DNA of 62,997 nt. Source: an uncultured Thiothrix sp. (GTDB lineage Bacteria; Pseudomonadota; Gammaproteobacteria; Thiotrichales; Thiotrichaceae). The position numbers and the translations under genes are program-made. Below are positions 44,382-52,281 of the stretch, piece after piece. Each line of letters begins with the position of its first letter. The first letter of the stretch is position 1. The notes under the pieces were generated by a model that worked only from the letters and a program-made list of their open reading frames with translations, was not told the origin of the DNA and ran no database searches. The stretch spans positions 1-62,997 of the forward strand of contig NZ_CALMZC010000062.1 in NCBI RefSeq assembly GCF_937873765.1, written 5' to 3'.

Positions 44382-44697
44382 GGGCTGTTACGGGTTCCGC
44401 TGTCGCTGCATCCCTACGGGACTTTAGCCCTCCTCATCCCTGATGCCTCCAAAACCACCGTTCGTGCCTCACGCAGGTTTTTCCGCGCTCCGCTTGGGTC
44501 TGGGTAGCCAGACCCGTGCCGGGACTGGCTGGGTGTTGGTACTTTTTGGGGCGCTGCCCCCCGCTGCTTCCATGACAGGCTACGTGTCCAGTGAGGTATC
44601 CCCAACCTTCCGTGCTGCGCTTGTGCAGGCCGGGTGATCCCCCATCATGGATGCTGCTACCCCCGTTCTCGCCGAAGGGCATGGCCGTCAGGCGGCT
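44382..44697 (+). ncRNA. Leader repeat R4 (radC-motif-like, long form)
   Basis: About 315 bases and closest to R5: both contain GCTACGGG/GGTTCCGCTGTCGCTGCATCC, GACTTTAGCCCTCCTCATCC, the TTTTTCCGCGCTCCGCTTGG stretch, GACAGGCTACGTG, TATCCCCAA, CCGGGTGATCCCC and CCCCGTTCTCGCCGAAGGGC. It ends 93 bases before the start of the next gene. Confidence 0.6.
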
Positions 44698-44790
44698 GTA
44701 AGGCGAATGATGGGGACAGTAAGCAGGCAAACAGCAGGTTTCCTGTCCACGCCTTACCCGTTTGTAATGGCTTTTGACAGGAGAAAACCG

Positions 44791-45168
44791 ATGGAAGACT
44801 TGATTGCGCAATTGATTGGGCTGCTGGAAGTACGTGTCACCCCGCAGCAGATGGAAGGGCCGTATCCGACCCGTGCCGATGCTGCCTTGCTTGAAATCTT
44901 GAGATTTGTAAGGGCAGCAGGGATGGATGCCCCACTGTTTGCAGACATTGTGGATGCTGATTATGTTGAAGCAGAAGCAAAATATATTTTGGGTGATGAA
45001 GATGCCCGTATAGACGTACAGGCCATCATTAACCGTCTGGCAATGGATGCTTACCGGCAGGGTGCACCCACTGACCCCTGTTTGCATGAGGCCATCCGGG
45101 TAGTTGTAAAGGGAGTTGCTGTTTATCAGGAGCTTTGTGACGCTTTGCATGGGGAGGATGGTGTATGA
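44791..45168 (+). CDS. Hypothetical protein
   Basis: 125 residues from the ATG at 44791 (CAGGAGA upstream). Not recognised. Helical and acidic (EDLIAQLIGLLEVRV, VDADYVEAEAKYILGDED). It is the first gene after leader R4 and overlaps the next by four bases. Confidence 0.65.
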   Translation: MEDLIAQLIGLLEVRVTPQQMEGPYPTRADAALLEILRFVRAAGMDAPLFADIVDADYVEAEAKYILGDEDARIDVQAIINRLAMDAYRQGAPTDPCLHEAIRVVVKGVAVYQELCDALHGEDGV

Positions 45169-45452
45169 AACGCCGCTATTACCCTATTGGCAAGCTAAAA
45201 CCCCTGAAAGGAACATGCGATGATTTCTATCAGGAGGTGCGCAAGTTGCAGTACCCTTATCTCCCGATTTCAGCAGCCAGCTACCGCCGTCTGCTAGATG
45301 AATCAGCGGATTATTACCGGATGCCGGGCAAAAAGGGGAAGGTTGTTACCTTTGGGAATACCGGTGGTGGGTTTGCGCTGATGCCGCTGAACCCAGAAGA
45401 GGCAGCCTGGATTCTGAAGGAGCAACCCCAACCGGGTAGTGCTGCACAGTAA
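45165..45452 (+). CDS. Hypothetical protein
   Basis: 95 residues, not recognised. Basic, tyrosine-rich N-terminus (KRRYYPIGKLKPLKG) and a glycine-rich centre (VVTFGNTGGGFALMPL). Translationally coupled to the preceding gene. Confidence 0.65.
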   Translation: MKRRYYPIGKLKPLKGTCDDFYQEVRKLQYPYLPISAASYRRLLDESADYYRMPGKKGKVVTFGNTGGGFALMPLNPEEAAWILKEQPQPGSAAQ

Positions 45453-45470
45453 TGAATGAGGATGGTGGTC

Positions 45471-45830
45471 ATGGTAACGGTAGACAGCAGGCTCAAATGG
45501 AATGATACAGGTACTGACCTGATACAGGGCAAGCAGTACCGTTACCGTGCCACCGGCTCATGGCAAGACTGGTACATCGTGTGTGATGCCAATGGTTACT
45601 CAAGATGGATGTTGTGGCTGTTTGGCTGGATGCGGCGTGTGCCTGTCGCACACTGGTTTCAGCTCATTGGTGTGGTGGACAAGGCTATGTCCCATCCCAT
45701 CAGGATGGGGACTGAGGGGACATTTACCGCACCTGCCAGCGGGCGGTTGTGGGTGTTTGCCAATGATGCGGCATTTGCCTACGGGAACAACACTGGCACG
45801 ATTGAGCTTCAGGTATGGTCGGCGGATTAG
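45471..45830 (+). CDS. Beta-sandwich protein resembling PA-IL/LecA lectins
   Basis: About 119 residues from the ATG at 45471 (GAGGA upstream); 45456 is an alternative. VDSRLKWNDTGTDLIQGKQY at the start and SGRLWVFANDAAFAYGNN with GTIELQV at the end follow the layout of galactose-binding PA-IL-like domains, whose calcium site uses the Asn/Asp near FANDA and YGNN. No signal peptide. A carbohydrate ligand is possible but not shown. Confidence 0.55.
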   Translation: MVTVDSRLKWNDTGTDLIQGKQYRYRATGSWQDWYIVCDANGYSRWMLWLFGWMRRVPVAHWFQLIGVVDKAMSHPIRMGTEGTFTAPASGRLWVFANDAAFAYGNNTGTIELQVWSAD

Positions 45831-45836
45831 GCAGCT

Positions 45837-46586
45837 TTAGCGTTTGCACAGGCTTTCACAAGGAATTCCGTCCCCATCCTTATCCAGCCGGGACAAGCTA
45901 CATTGGGTCAGGTAAAAAGTTGCTTCAGCACAGGAATCCATGTGGGTACAAAACCGCTTTTCACCGCAGGTAAAACTGCTGTTTGCCTGCAACTTGTCAG
46001 CGGCAGCAGGCTGTTGGTGAGCCTGTCTTGCTGGAGACTGTTTTTGCCCGTCACGCCAATCCCAAGGGGCAACCGGGTACGGTTGTGACCACAGGCCAAT
46101 GACTGCCAGCCGTGCGTTGGTCTCGGCCTGGGCAAACACGGTTTGTTCATCCGCCGTCTGTTCCCCTGCATACTTCTTGTAATGCCAGGCAAAGCCTTCT
46201 TGAATCATCTGTAAATTGGCAGATTGGTTGTTGATTAGTATGTTCCCCACCAGCCGCCCGTATTTGTCTTTCTTGTGCCACGACACACAGACTGTCTGCC
46301 CTGCTACCTTCCCCGCCAGTGCTTTTTGGGCAGCATTGCCGAAATCCTGCTTTTTCTCCGGTGCATCAATGCCTGCCAGCCTGACCTTGTGCTGGGTTTT
46401 GCCGCTGTCCAACACGGTGATGGTGTCACCGTCGCTGACTTTCACTACCTGCCCTTCCAAGTTGCAGGTGTAGGTTTGGTTAATCGTGCTGTCGAGGGGG
46501 ACAGTGATGGTGGTGTCTGCCAATAGCGGCAGGCTGGGTACTGACAATAAGAAAAATAGGCAGGTCTGAAAAAACGGTTTAAGCAC
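45837..46586 (-). CDS. Secreted thermonuclease (SNase) with Excalibur domain
   Basis: 249 residues. A signal peptide (FFQTCLFFLLSVPSLPLLA) implies export. The SNase domain spans about residues 40-170: VVKVSDGDTITVL, KVRLAGIDAPEKKQ (catalytic arginine and calcium ligand) and KYGRLVGNIL. A linker rich in Q and A leads to an Excalibur calcium-binding motif DKDGDGIPCESLC at the end, with several cysteines. It could degrade extracellular or periplasmic DNA. Confidence 0.9.
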   Translation of the reverse strand: MLKPFFQTCLFFLLSVPSLPLLADTTITVPLDSTINQTYTCNLEGQVVKVSDGDTITVLDSGKTQHKVRLAGIDAPEKKQDFGNAAQKALAGKVAGQTVCVSWHKKDKYGRLVGNILINNQSANLQMIQEGFAWHYKKYAGEQTADEQTVFAQAETNARLAVIGLWSQPYPVAPWDWRDGQKQSPARQAHQQPAAADKLQANSSFTCGEKRFCTHMDSCAEATFYLTQCSLSRLDKDGDGIPCESLCKR

Positions 46587-46809
46587 TGGAAAGCCTTCTT
46601 GTATATGTTTTATCCGATTTTACACAATGGGAGGGGACTTAAGTACAGGCATCTGATGAGGTGTTGCAACCTGTCTTGTTCACCAAATAGTGTTGCCCTT
46701 GAGTTTGGTCATTTAGTCGCTGGTTTATGGCAGATCAAAACAAAGGTTTTATGATCTCTAAAAGAAAAGTATTATTAGACTGTTTTTCCATCATTCAGGG
46801 GTGTTCTAC

Positions 46810-46992
46810 ATGAGAATTCTGCGTTTCTTGGGCATATGCCTGCTTGGTGTTGCTCTGACCTCAAATGCTTATGCGGGGAAAGGAAACAAACCGTGTGCTG
46901 GTAAAAAAGGTGGAGTTCAGGCTTGCACAGCGGACGGTAAATTCTTGTGTAAGAATGGTTCTATCAGTAAGTCCAAAAAGAAATGCAAATGA
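46810..46992 (+). CDS. Small secreted cysteine-rich basic protein
   Basis: 60 residues from the ATG at 46810. A signal peptide (ILRFLGICLLGVALTSNAYA) is followed by a ~38-residue mature part with four cysteines in KPCAGKKGGVQACTADGKF, LCKNG and KKKC. Divergent from the secreted nuclease gene, so the two may act together in the periplasm. Unknown function; a cationic disulfide-bonded peptide is a reasonable description. Confidence 0.7.
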   Translation: MRILRFLGICLLGVALTSNAYAGKGNKPCAGKKGGVQACTADGKFLCKNGSISKSKKKCK

Positions 46993-47009
46993 CAAGGAGG
47001 TAACAGGCT

Positions 47010-48821
47010 ATGACAAGGGCTACCTACCATGTCGTCGTCGAGCATTCTGGCCTTGGCAAGTGGCGTGAGATCAAAGGGTCGGACAAGGGGATTGTTGAGT
47101 ACAAAGCCAGGTTGCAACGGAAGCAATGGGAAGAACAGTGGCAGCAGCGACTCTTGAAAGCGCAGCAACAGCGGGAGAAAGTCCGTCAGGCTGATGACGA
47201 AAAATCCCGGAAACAAGTCCTGCTGGCCGAAAAAGAACGGGAAAAGGAGCGGTTGCGTCAGGAGTGGGAAGACTTGAAGCAATCTGCCGAAGACCAAACG
47301 CAGGAAGCCAGACAGAAAATTGAGGATGTGCGTCATCTTTTGCAATATACACTGGATGTGAATGATGCAATCGACTGGGAAACTATCAAGTCACATGCGC
47401 CTTTTGACAAACCCCGACCAAGCGCACCTTGCCTGAACACTCCCAAGATCGTGGCTCTTCCCCAAGAGCCAAACCTTAAATCGAAGCCCAGACAGGATGA
47501 CTTCCAGCCCAAGCGCACACTTTTGGCAAGGTTGATGCCATCCATGCGTAAGAAACAGGATGATGCGGCAGAATCAGCCTATGCTGGCGCTGTTCAACAG
47601 CACCAGCATGAGTGTGAGGCCGTATTGGAGGAGTGGCAAAACCAGTGTGCTGCGGTAGCGGCTCGGAATGTAGCCATTCTGGCGGAGTTTGAGCAACGCA
47701 AGCAAATTGCAGAACGTGATCACGAAGCAAAGTGCCTTGAGTGGGTGCAGGAGAATCAGGCATATCTGACCCAGCAGGCCGAAGAAAATGCCCGGATTGA
47801 TGCAAAGCGGGATGCCTACCAGCGTAAGGAGTCTGATGCCATTCTGGACTACTGCGAAATGGTGCTGGGAGGATCCCAATACCCTGATGGTTTTCCACAA
47901 AGTTTTGATATGGAGTACCAAGACGATAGTGGCGTATTAGTGGTGGACTATGCGTTGCCAGCCCGTGAGCATATGCCGTCCTTGGCGGAAGTGAAGTTTG
48001 TCCAGAGCAAACGCAGCATCAATGAAGTGTTCCTTTCTGATAGGGCATTGGACACGCTTTATGATGATGCCTTGTACCAGATTGTTTTGCGAACCCTGCA
48101 CGAGTTGTTTGAGGCCGACACTATAGATGCCTTGTCGGCTGTGGTGCTAAATGGCTTGGTAACAGCTATAGACAAGACAACTGGCAACCATACGATAACC
48201 TGTATCCTTTCCATTTATGCAAAGAAAGAAGATTTCCTTAAAATCAACCTTGCACAGGTCGAGCCGAAAGCCTGCTTTAAGGCCCTTAAAGGGGTTGGGA
48301 GCAGCAAATTGCATGGTATGACTGCGGTGGCTCCTATCCTGAATATCAACAGGGAAGACCGGCGTTTTGTTAATAGCTACGATGTGGCAGACAGCCTTGA
48401 TGCTTCTGTCAATCTGGCAACTATGGGATGGGAGGACTTTGAACACCTCATCCGCGAAGTATTTGCCAAGGAGTTCTCTGCTTCTGGTGGTGAAGTCAAA
48501 GTCACGCAAGCTAGCCGTGATGGTGGTGTTGATGCAGTGGCATTTGATCCTGACCCTATTCGGGGTGGGAAGATTGTCATTCAGGCTAAACGTTATACCA
48601 ATACAGTTGGTGTTTCTGCGGTGCGGGATTTACATGGCACGGTAATGCATGAAGGTGCAACCAAAGGTATCTTAGTCACGACAGCAAATTATGGTCCAGA
48701 TGCTTACGAGTTTGCAGCGAATAAGCCCTTAACCTTGTTGAATGGGGCAAATTTGTTACATCTGCTGGAAAAGCATGGGCATCAGGCACGTATTAACCTG
48801 CAAGAAGCCAAGCAAAAATAA
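47010..48821 (+). CDS. Mrr-like restriction endonuclease with coiled-coil N-terminus
   Basis: 603 residues. About residues 25-100 and 170-275 are highly charged coiled coil. The last ~125 residues form a restriction-endonuclease-like domain: GWEDFEHLIREVFAKEF, then the catalytic SRDGGVDAVAFD and VIQAKRY (D...QxK, about 510-535), then ILVTTANYGPDAYEFA. This matches Mrr-type nucleases, which cut modified or foreign DNA. No partner methyltransferase lies next to it. AAGGAGG precedes the start. Confidence 0.87.
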   Translation: MTRATYHVVVEHSGLGKWREIKGSDKGIVEYKARLQRKQWEEQWQQRLLKAQQQREKVRQADDEKSRKQVLLAEKEREKERLRQEWEDLKQSAEDQTQEARQKIEDVRHLLQYTLDVNDAIDWETIKSHAPFDKPRPSAPCLNTPKIVALPQEPNLKSKPRQDDFQPKRTLLARLMPSMRKKQDDAAESAYAGAVQQHQHECEAVLEEWQNQCAAVAARNVAILAEFEQRKQIAERDHEAKCLEWVQENQAYLTQQAEENARIDAKRDAYQRKESDAILDYCEMVLGGSQYPDGFPQSFDMEYQDDSGVLVVDYALPAREHMPSLAEVKFVQSKRSINEVFLSDRALDTLYDDALYQIVLRTLHELFEADTIDALSAVVLNGLVTAIDKTTGNHTITCILSIYAKKEDFLKINLAQVEPKACFKALKGVGSSKLHGMTAVAPILNINREDRRFVNSYDVADSLDASVNLATMGWEDFEHLIREVFAKEFSASGGEVKVTQASRDGGVDAVAFDPDPIRGGKIVIQAKRYTNTVGVSAVRDLHGTVMHEGATKGILVTTANYGPDAYEFAANKPLTLLNGANLLHLLEKHGHQARINLQEAKQK

Positions 48822-48956
48822 GTAACGTTGGTTGGTACAGACGTTTCTTGTTTCTGTACCAGCTACTTTTCCCGATCTGTGTCCCATCCATCTTTCGGGT
48901 AAGTATTCAGTTTCCACGTACCGCTCTTCATCACTTCAGTGCGTCCCCTGCGGGAC

Positions 48957-49285
48957 GGGCTGCTACGGGTTCCGCTGTCGCTGCATCCCTGCGGGACTTT
49001 AGCCCTCCTCATCCCTGACGCCTCCAAAACCACCGTTCGTTCCTCACGCAGGTTTTTCCGCGCTCCGCTTGGGCTTGGGTAGCCAGACCCGTGGCCGGGA
49101 CTGGCTGGGTGTTGATGCTTTCGGGGCGCTGCCCCCCGCTGCTTCCATGACAGGCTACGTGGACGGTGGGGTATCCCCAATCTTCCGCGCTGCGCTTGTG
49201 CAGACCGGGTGATCCCCCTCCCCACCGTCCATCATGGATGCTGCTACCCCCGTTCTCGCCGAAGGGCATAGCCGCCAGGCGGCAG
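48957..49285 (+). ncRNA. Leader repeat R5 upstream of radC
   Basis: About 330 bases, close relative of R4. It ends 31 bases before the RadC-like gene. The published radC RNA motif is a structured element in the 5' leaders of radC and other mobile-element genes of proteobacteria, and this is the copy in the expected place. The CCCCGTTCTCGCCGAAGGG segment and the GCCGCCAGGCGGC stem are likely core parts. The assignment is from memory of the family's context, not a covariance-model hit. Confidence 0.65.
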
Positions 49286-49316
49286 TGACCTAATTTTTTT
49301 TAAGAGGACGGAAAAC

Positions 49317-49982
49317 ATGAAAACACAGGAAAAGAAACCACAAATCCCGGTTTTTGATACACCGGCTTACAAATTACTGGGCAGGGGTTCACAAGCCTTG
49401 TCGGATGCTGAATTACTCAGCCTGTTCATGGGGGAGAACGTGGAGCTGGCACGCACCACGTTACTGTTTAACTTTCAGTCATTACGGGAATTGTTCCTTG
49501 CAGATGAGGAGGATTTTAAGGCATTAGGGGTCAGCCAGATGACCTATGTGCAATTACGGGCAGTGCTGGAACTGTGCCAACGGTGGCTAGGGGAAAAGTT
49601 GCAACGGGGTGAGCCGCTGAGTGACCCGGATGCCGTGCGGTTTTATCTTAGTTCGCGTTTGCGTGACCTGCCATCAGAGCGGTTTTGTGTGCTGTTCATG
49701 GATAACCGTCACCGGATGATTGCCTTTGAAGAGCTGTTCAATGGCACGATTGACGGGGCAAGCGTACACCCCCGCGAAGTGGTGAAACGCTGCCTGTACC
49801 ATAACGCGGCTTCAGTGATTTTTGCCCATAACCATCCTTCGGGTGTGCCTGAACCCAGTCAGGCGGATGAGCGCATTACCCAGAAGCTCAAAGATGCACT
49901 GGCACTGATTGATGTGCGGGTGCTGGATCATTTTGTGGTCGGGGATTCGGTGGTGTCATTTGCTGAACGTGGCTTGTTGTAG
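49317..49982 (+). CDS. RadC-like JAB/MPN domain protein
   Basis: 221 residues. An N-terminal helix-hairpin-helix-like part ([28 protein letters not shown]) precedes the JAB metalloprotease-like domain (about 105-220). The metal motif is complete: [34 protein letters not shown]. Such genes ride on many conjugative elements; despite the name, a DNA repair role is not established. GAGGA lies upstream. Confidence 0.92.
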   Translation: MKTQEKKPQIPVFDTPAYKLLGRGSQALSDAELLSLFMGENVELARTTLLFNFQSLRELFLADEEDFKALGVSQMTYVQLRAVLELCQRWLGEKLQRGEPLSDPDAVRFYLSSRLRDLPSERFCVLFMDNRHRMIAFEELFNGTIDGASVHPREVVKRCLYHNAASVIFAHNHPSGVPEPSQADERITQKLKDALALIDVRVLDHFVVGDSVVSFAERGLL

Positions 49983-50004
49983 GCCGCTACCCTGCCCTGC
50001 TTTG

Positions 50005-50032
50005 TCCCGCTGCTGGAGAGTGGCGGGATTTT
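50005..50032 (+). terminator. Hairpin terminator after radC
   Basis: TCCCGC pairs with GCGGGA across 12 bases and runs into TTTT, 22 bases after the stop codon. Confidence 0.55.
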
Positions 50033-50046
50033 GGGCGGGGAAGTCT

Positions 50047-50212
50047 AAGGTCTCACTACGTGAGGCCATATTGCGGCGGAGCTGGATGCTGCCCTGCCCG
50101 CTGGTTGGGCGGCACGGTGCTGCGCCGGGAACTCCAAAACAGATGTTCGTGCCTCACAACTGTTTTTCCGCGCTACGCTTGGCGGGAGGCCAGACCCTTG
50201 CAGGGACTGGCA
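50047..50212 (+). repeat. Dispersed repeat R6
   Basis: About 165 bases, nearly identical to R7 at 51160-51326 and in the same orientation. It carries the TTTTTCCGCGCTACGCTTGG and CCAGACCC-GGGACTGG blocks of the longer leaders but lacks their 3' part. No gene starts directly after it on the same strand. Confidence 0.7.
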
Positions 50213-50293
50213 AGTATCAGAAGAGGAAGGCTTGCGCCATCCACTCTTGTTCCAACAGGCTGATACCTGACGGAAAGTATTTGCTGGTTTGGG

Positions 50294-50617
50294 CTACTCA
50301 AACAGTTCTGCGTGAGTGCCTGCCCGAACGAAAACAATCATTTCCTGTTTGCCTTGCTGTTCCAGGCGGTAAATCAGCAGGAAGTCACCGCCCACATGAC
50401 ATTCACGGTGATCATCCCAGTTCCCGGTCAGGGCATGATCCTTCCACTCTGCTCCCAATGGTTCATCATTGGCAATTAGCAGCAACATGACCTCTTTCAA
50501 CTGTTTCATCTTGTAACGCCCGGAACGGGTCAGGCGTTGCCAGTCTTTATGGAAGGTTTTGGTGTAGTCACTGGCACGGGGCATGGATGCCCGTTTGTCA
50601 TTCGTGGTCAAGGGCAT
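50294..50617 (-). CDS. yafQ: YafQ-family mRNA interferase toxin
   Basis: 107 residues (96 if translation starts at the ATG at 50584). YafQ toxins are RelE-fold ribonucleases acting at the ribosome. TKTFHKDWQRLTRSGRYKMKQ, PLGAEWKDHALTGNWDDHRECH and DFLLIYRL follow the family order, including the histidines needed for activity. The longer start overlaps the antitoxin gene by 20 bases, suggesting coupling. Confidence 0.9.
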   Translation of the reverse strand: MPLTTNDKRASMPRASDYTKTFHKDWQRLTRSGRYKMKQLKEVMLLLIANDEPLGAEWKDHALTGNWDDHRECHVGGDFLLIYRLEQQGKQEMIVFVRAGTHAELFE

Positions 50618-50858
50618 CTAACAGACCTTGCTGGTTATCGAAACGTGCTTTGGTAATGGCCCGCGCTTCTTCCATTGCCTTACGGGTTTCAGCATTGGGG
50701 ACCTGCAAGGCAAAGGGGAACTTCTGGTCAGCAGCAACACGGGTCAGAAAAACACGTATGGCATCGGACAATGACAGCCCCATTGCCTCCAGTGCCGTAG
50801 AGGCATCCTTTTTCAGGCTATCGTCAAGCCGGACATGAATCATGGTTGTTGTTGCCAT
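50598..50858 (-). CDS. dinJ: DinJ/RelB-family antitoxin
   Basis: 86 residues from the ATG at 50858 (AGGAG upstream); the frame extends to 50984 without support. The N-terminal ribbon-helix-helix (TMIHVRLDDSLKKDASTALE, GLSLSDAIRVFLTRV) binds DNA, and the C-terminal tail wraps the toxin. It precedes yafQ in one operon. Confidence 0.9.
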   Translation of the reverse strand: MATTTMIHVRLDDSLKKDASTALEAMGLSLSDAIRVFLTRVAADQKFPFALQVPNAETRKAMEEARAITKARFDNQQGLLDALDHE

Positions 50859-51159
50859 GGCAGAAACTCCTGATACTAATGCGATACATTGTAACTCAAA
50901 TGTTTGTGGTAAGTCCAAGGCAACCCTTGTCCAGTCGGCGTATACGAGGATGGTGTTTTCCACTTCAAGCTGTTGGTGTACCAAGCTGCCAGCACATTCG
51001 GGTAGTCACTGATGGAAAACCAGCATCATCCTGTTCATTTTGCGCAGTGTGACGGGGCTGATACCCGTGCGTCAGGAAGGATCATGGTGCTTGCGGAATC
51101 CCCAGTATTTCTGATCCACACCCGCTATGCGATATTTTTCGGGTAATCCAGCTTTTAAG
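50859..51159. other. Gap upstream of the dinJ-yafQ operon
   Basis: No gene that I can support. It must contain the dinJ promoter on the minus strand. I see no strong palindrome. Confidence 0.4.
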
Positions 51160-51326
51160 AAGGTCTCACTGCGTGAGGCTGTATTGCGGCGGAGCTGGAT
51201 GCTGCCCTGCCTGCTGGTTGGGCAGCATGGTGCTGCGCCGGGGACTCCAAAACAGATGTTCGTGCCTCACAACTGTTTTTCCGCGCTACGCTTGGCGGGA
51301 AGCCAGACCCGTACCGGGACTGGCAG
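51160..51326 (+). repeat. Dispersed repeat R7
   Basis: About 167 bases, nearly identical to R6, same orientation. The dinJ-yafQ cassette lies between the two copies. R7 ends about 95 bases before the first gene of the glycine-rich two-gene module, so it may also act as that operon's leader. Confidence 0.7.
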
Positions 51327-51423
51327 GTTTTGTCCAAGGTGTGAGCGTCGCATGGTGAATTTCTATATACAATAATATTGCCATTAGCTAAGATTATTAA
51401 AGATCAATAAAAAACAAATAAGG

Positions 51424-52281
51424 ATGTTTATGTTAAATGGTGACCTGAAAGAATCTGCCCTAAAAGGATTGGAAAATGCACACAGTGCTTACCAAAAGTC
51501 GATGGCGGCACTACGCACAGGCAGTGAGGAACTTTACACACTTCGAAAGACTTCAAGTGAAGTGGTCATCGGTGCTGTTGAGGGATATATAAATACCCTG
51601 GCGAATACACCGAAGGAGTTTGACCGGACTTTCGCAGAGTTCCGGGCGGAATACCGAACTTTTACCCAGCTCGTCCAGCAAATCCAGAAAGAATCTGAAA
51701 AAGTCAACGTCAAGGCGGGAGGTTCAGTTGCTGCTGGTGTTGCGACCGGCGCAGGGGTTGCGGCATTTGCACCTACTGCTGCCATGGCCATTGCGACAAC
51801 CTTCGGAACTGCTTCAACCGGCACGGCAATTTCTGCATTGGGAGGAGCCGCCGCAACCAATGCGGCACTTGCTTGGTTAGGTGGTGGGGCTCTGGCGGCT
51901 GGAGGTGGTGGCATGGCGGCAGGTAATGCTCTTCTTGCCATGGCAGGGCCTGTAGGATGGGCTATTGGAGGTGCTGCACTCGTCGGGGGAGCGTTCTTCG
52001 CACGCTCTAAAAACAAGGCAATTGCGGAAGAAGCAAATCAAAAACGTCGGGAGATTGAGGTGTATACCAGACAATTCGATACTGCCCGTAGTGAAGTTTC
52101 CCGTCTTCATTCATTGACTGTTACGCAAGTGGATGGAATGAAACGCCTGTTGGGAGTGCTCAAGTCCAGTGCTCCATCAGACTATAGGCAATTTACAGCA
52201 ACCGACAAAGACCGATTGGGCGCACTCGTCAACCATGTGCATTCACTATCAGCTCTCCTGAACAAGAAGGTTAATGCATGA
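51424..52281 (+). CDS. Glycine/alanine-rich membrane protein, unknown
   Basis: 285 residues, family not recognised. Residues 1-95 are helical and coiled-coil-like (YQKSMAALRTGSEELYTLRK, FRAEYRTFTQLVQQIQKES). Residues ~97-200 are an uninterrupted run of glycine- and alanine-rich hydrophobic segments (glycine-zipper type) able to insert into a membrane. Residues ~205-285 are helical and basic. The layout, helix bundle plus central hydrophobic hairpins, resembles pore-forming or membrane-remodelling effectors. The stop overlaps the next start by four bases. Confidence 0.75.
   Translation: MFMLNGDLKESALKGLENAHSAYQKSMAALRTGSEELYTLRKTSSEVVIGAVEGYINTLANTPKEFDRTFAEFRAEYRTFTQLVQQIQKESEKVNVKAGGSVAAGVATGAGVAAFAPTAAMAIATTFGTASTGTAISALGGAAATNAALAWLGGGALAAGGGGMAAGNALLAMAGPVGWAIGGAALVGGAFFARSKNKAIAEEANQKRREIEVYTRQFDTARSEVSRLHSLTVTQVDGMKRLLGVLKSSAPSDYRQFTATDKDRLGALVNHVHSLSALLNKKVNA

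Noticed and set aside
50985..51159. Upstream extension of DinJ and small frames before R7
   Set aside because: DinJ homologues begin at the MATTTMIHVRLDD position with AGGAG upstream; the extra codons have no support.
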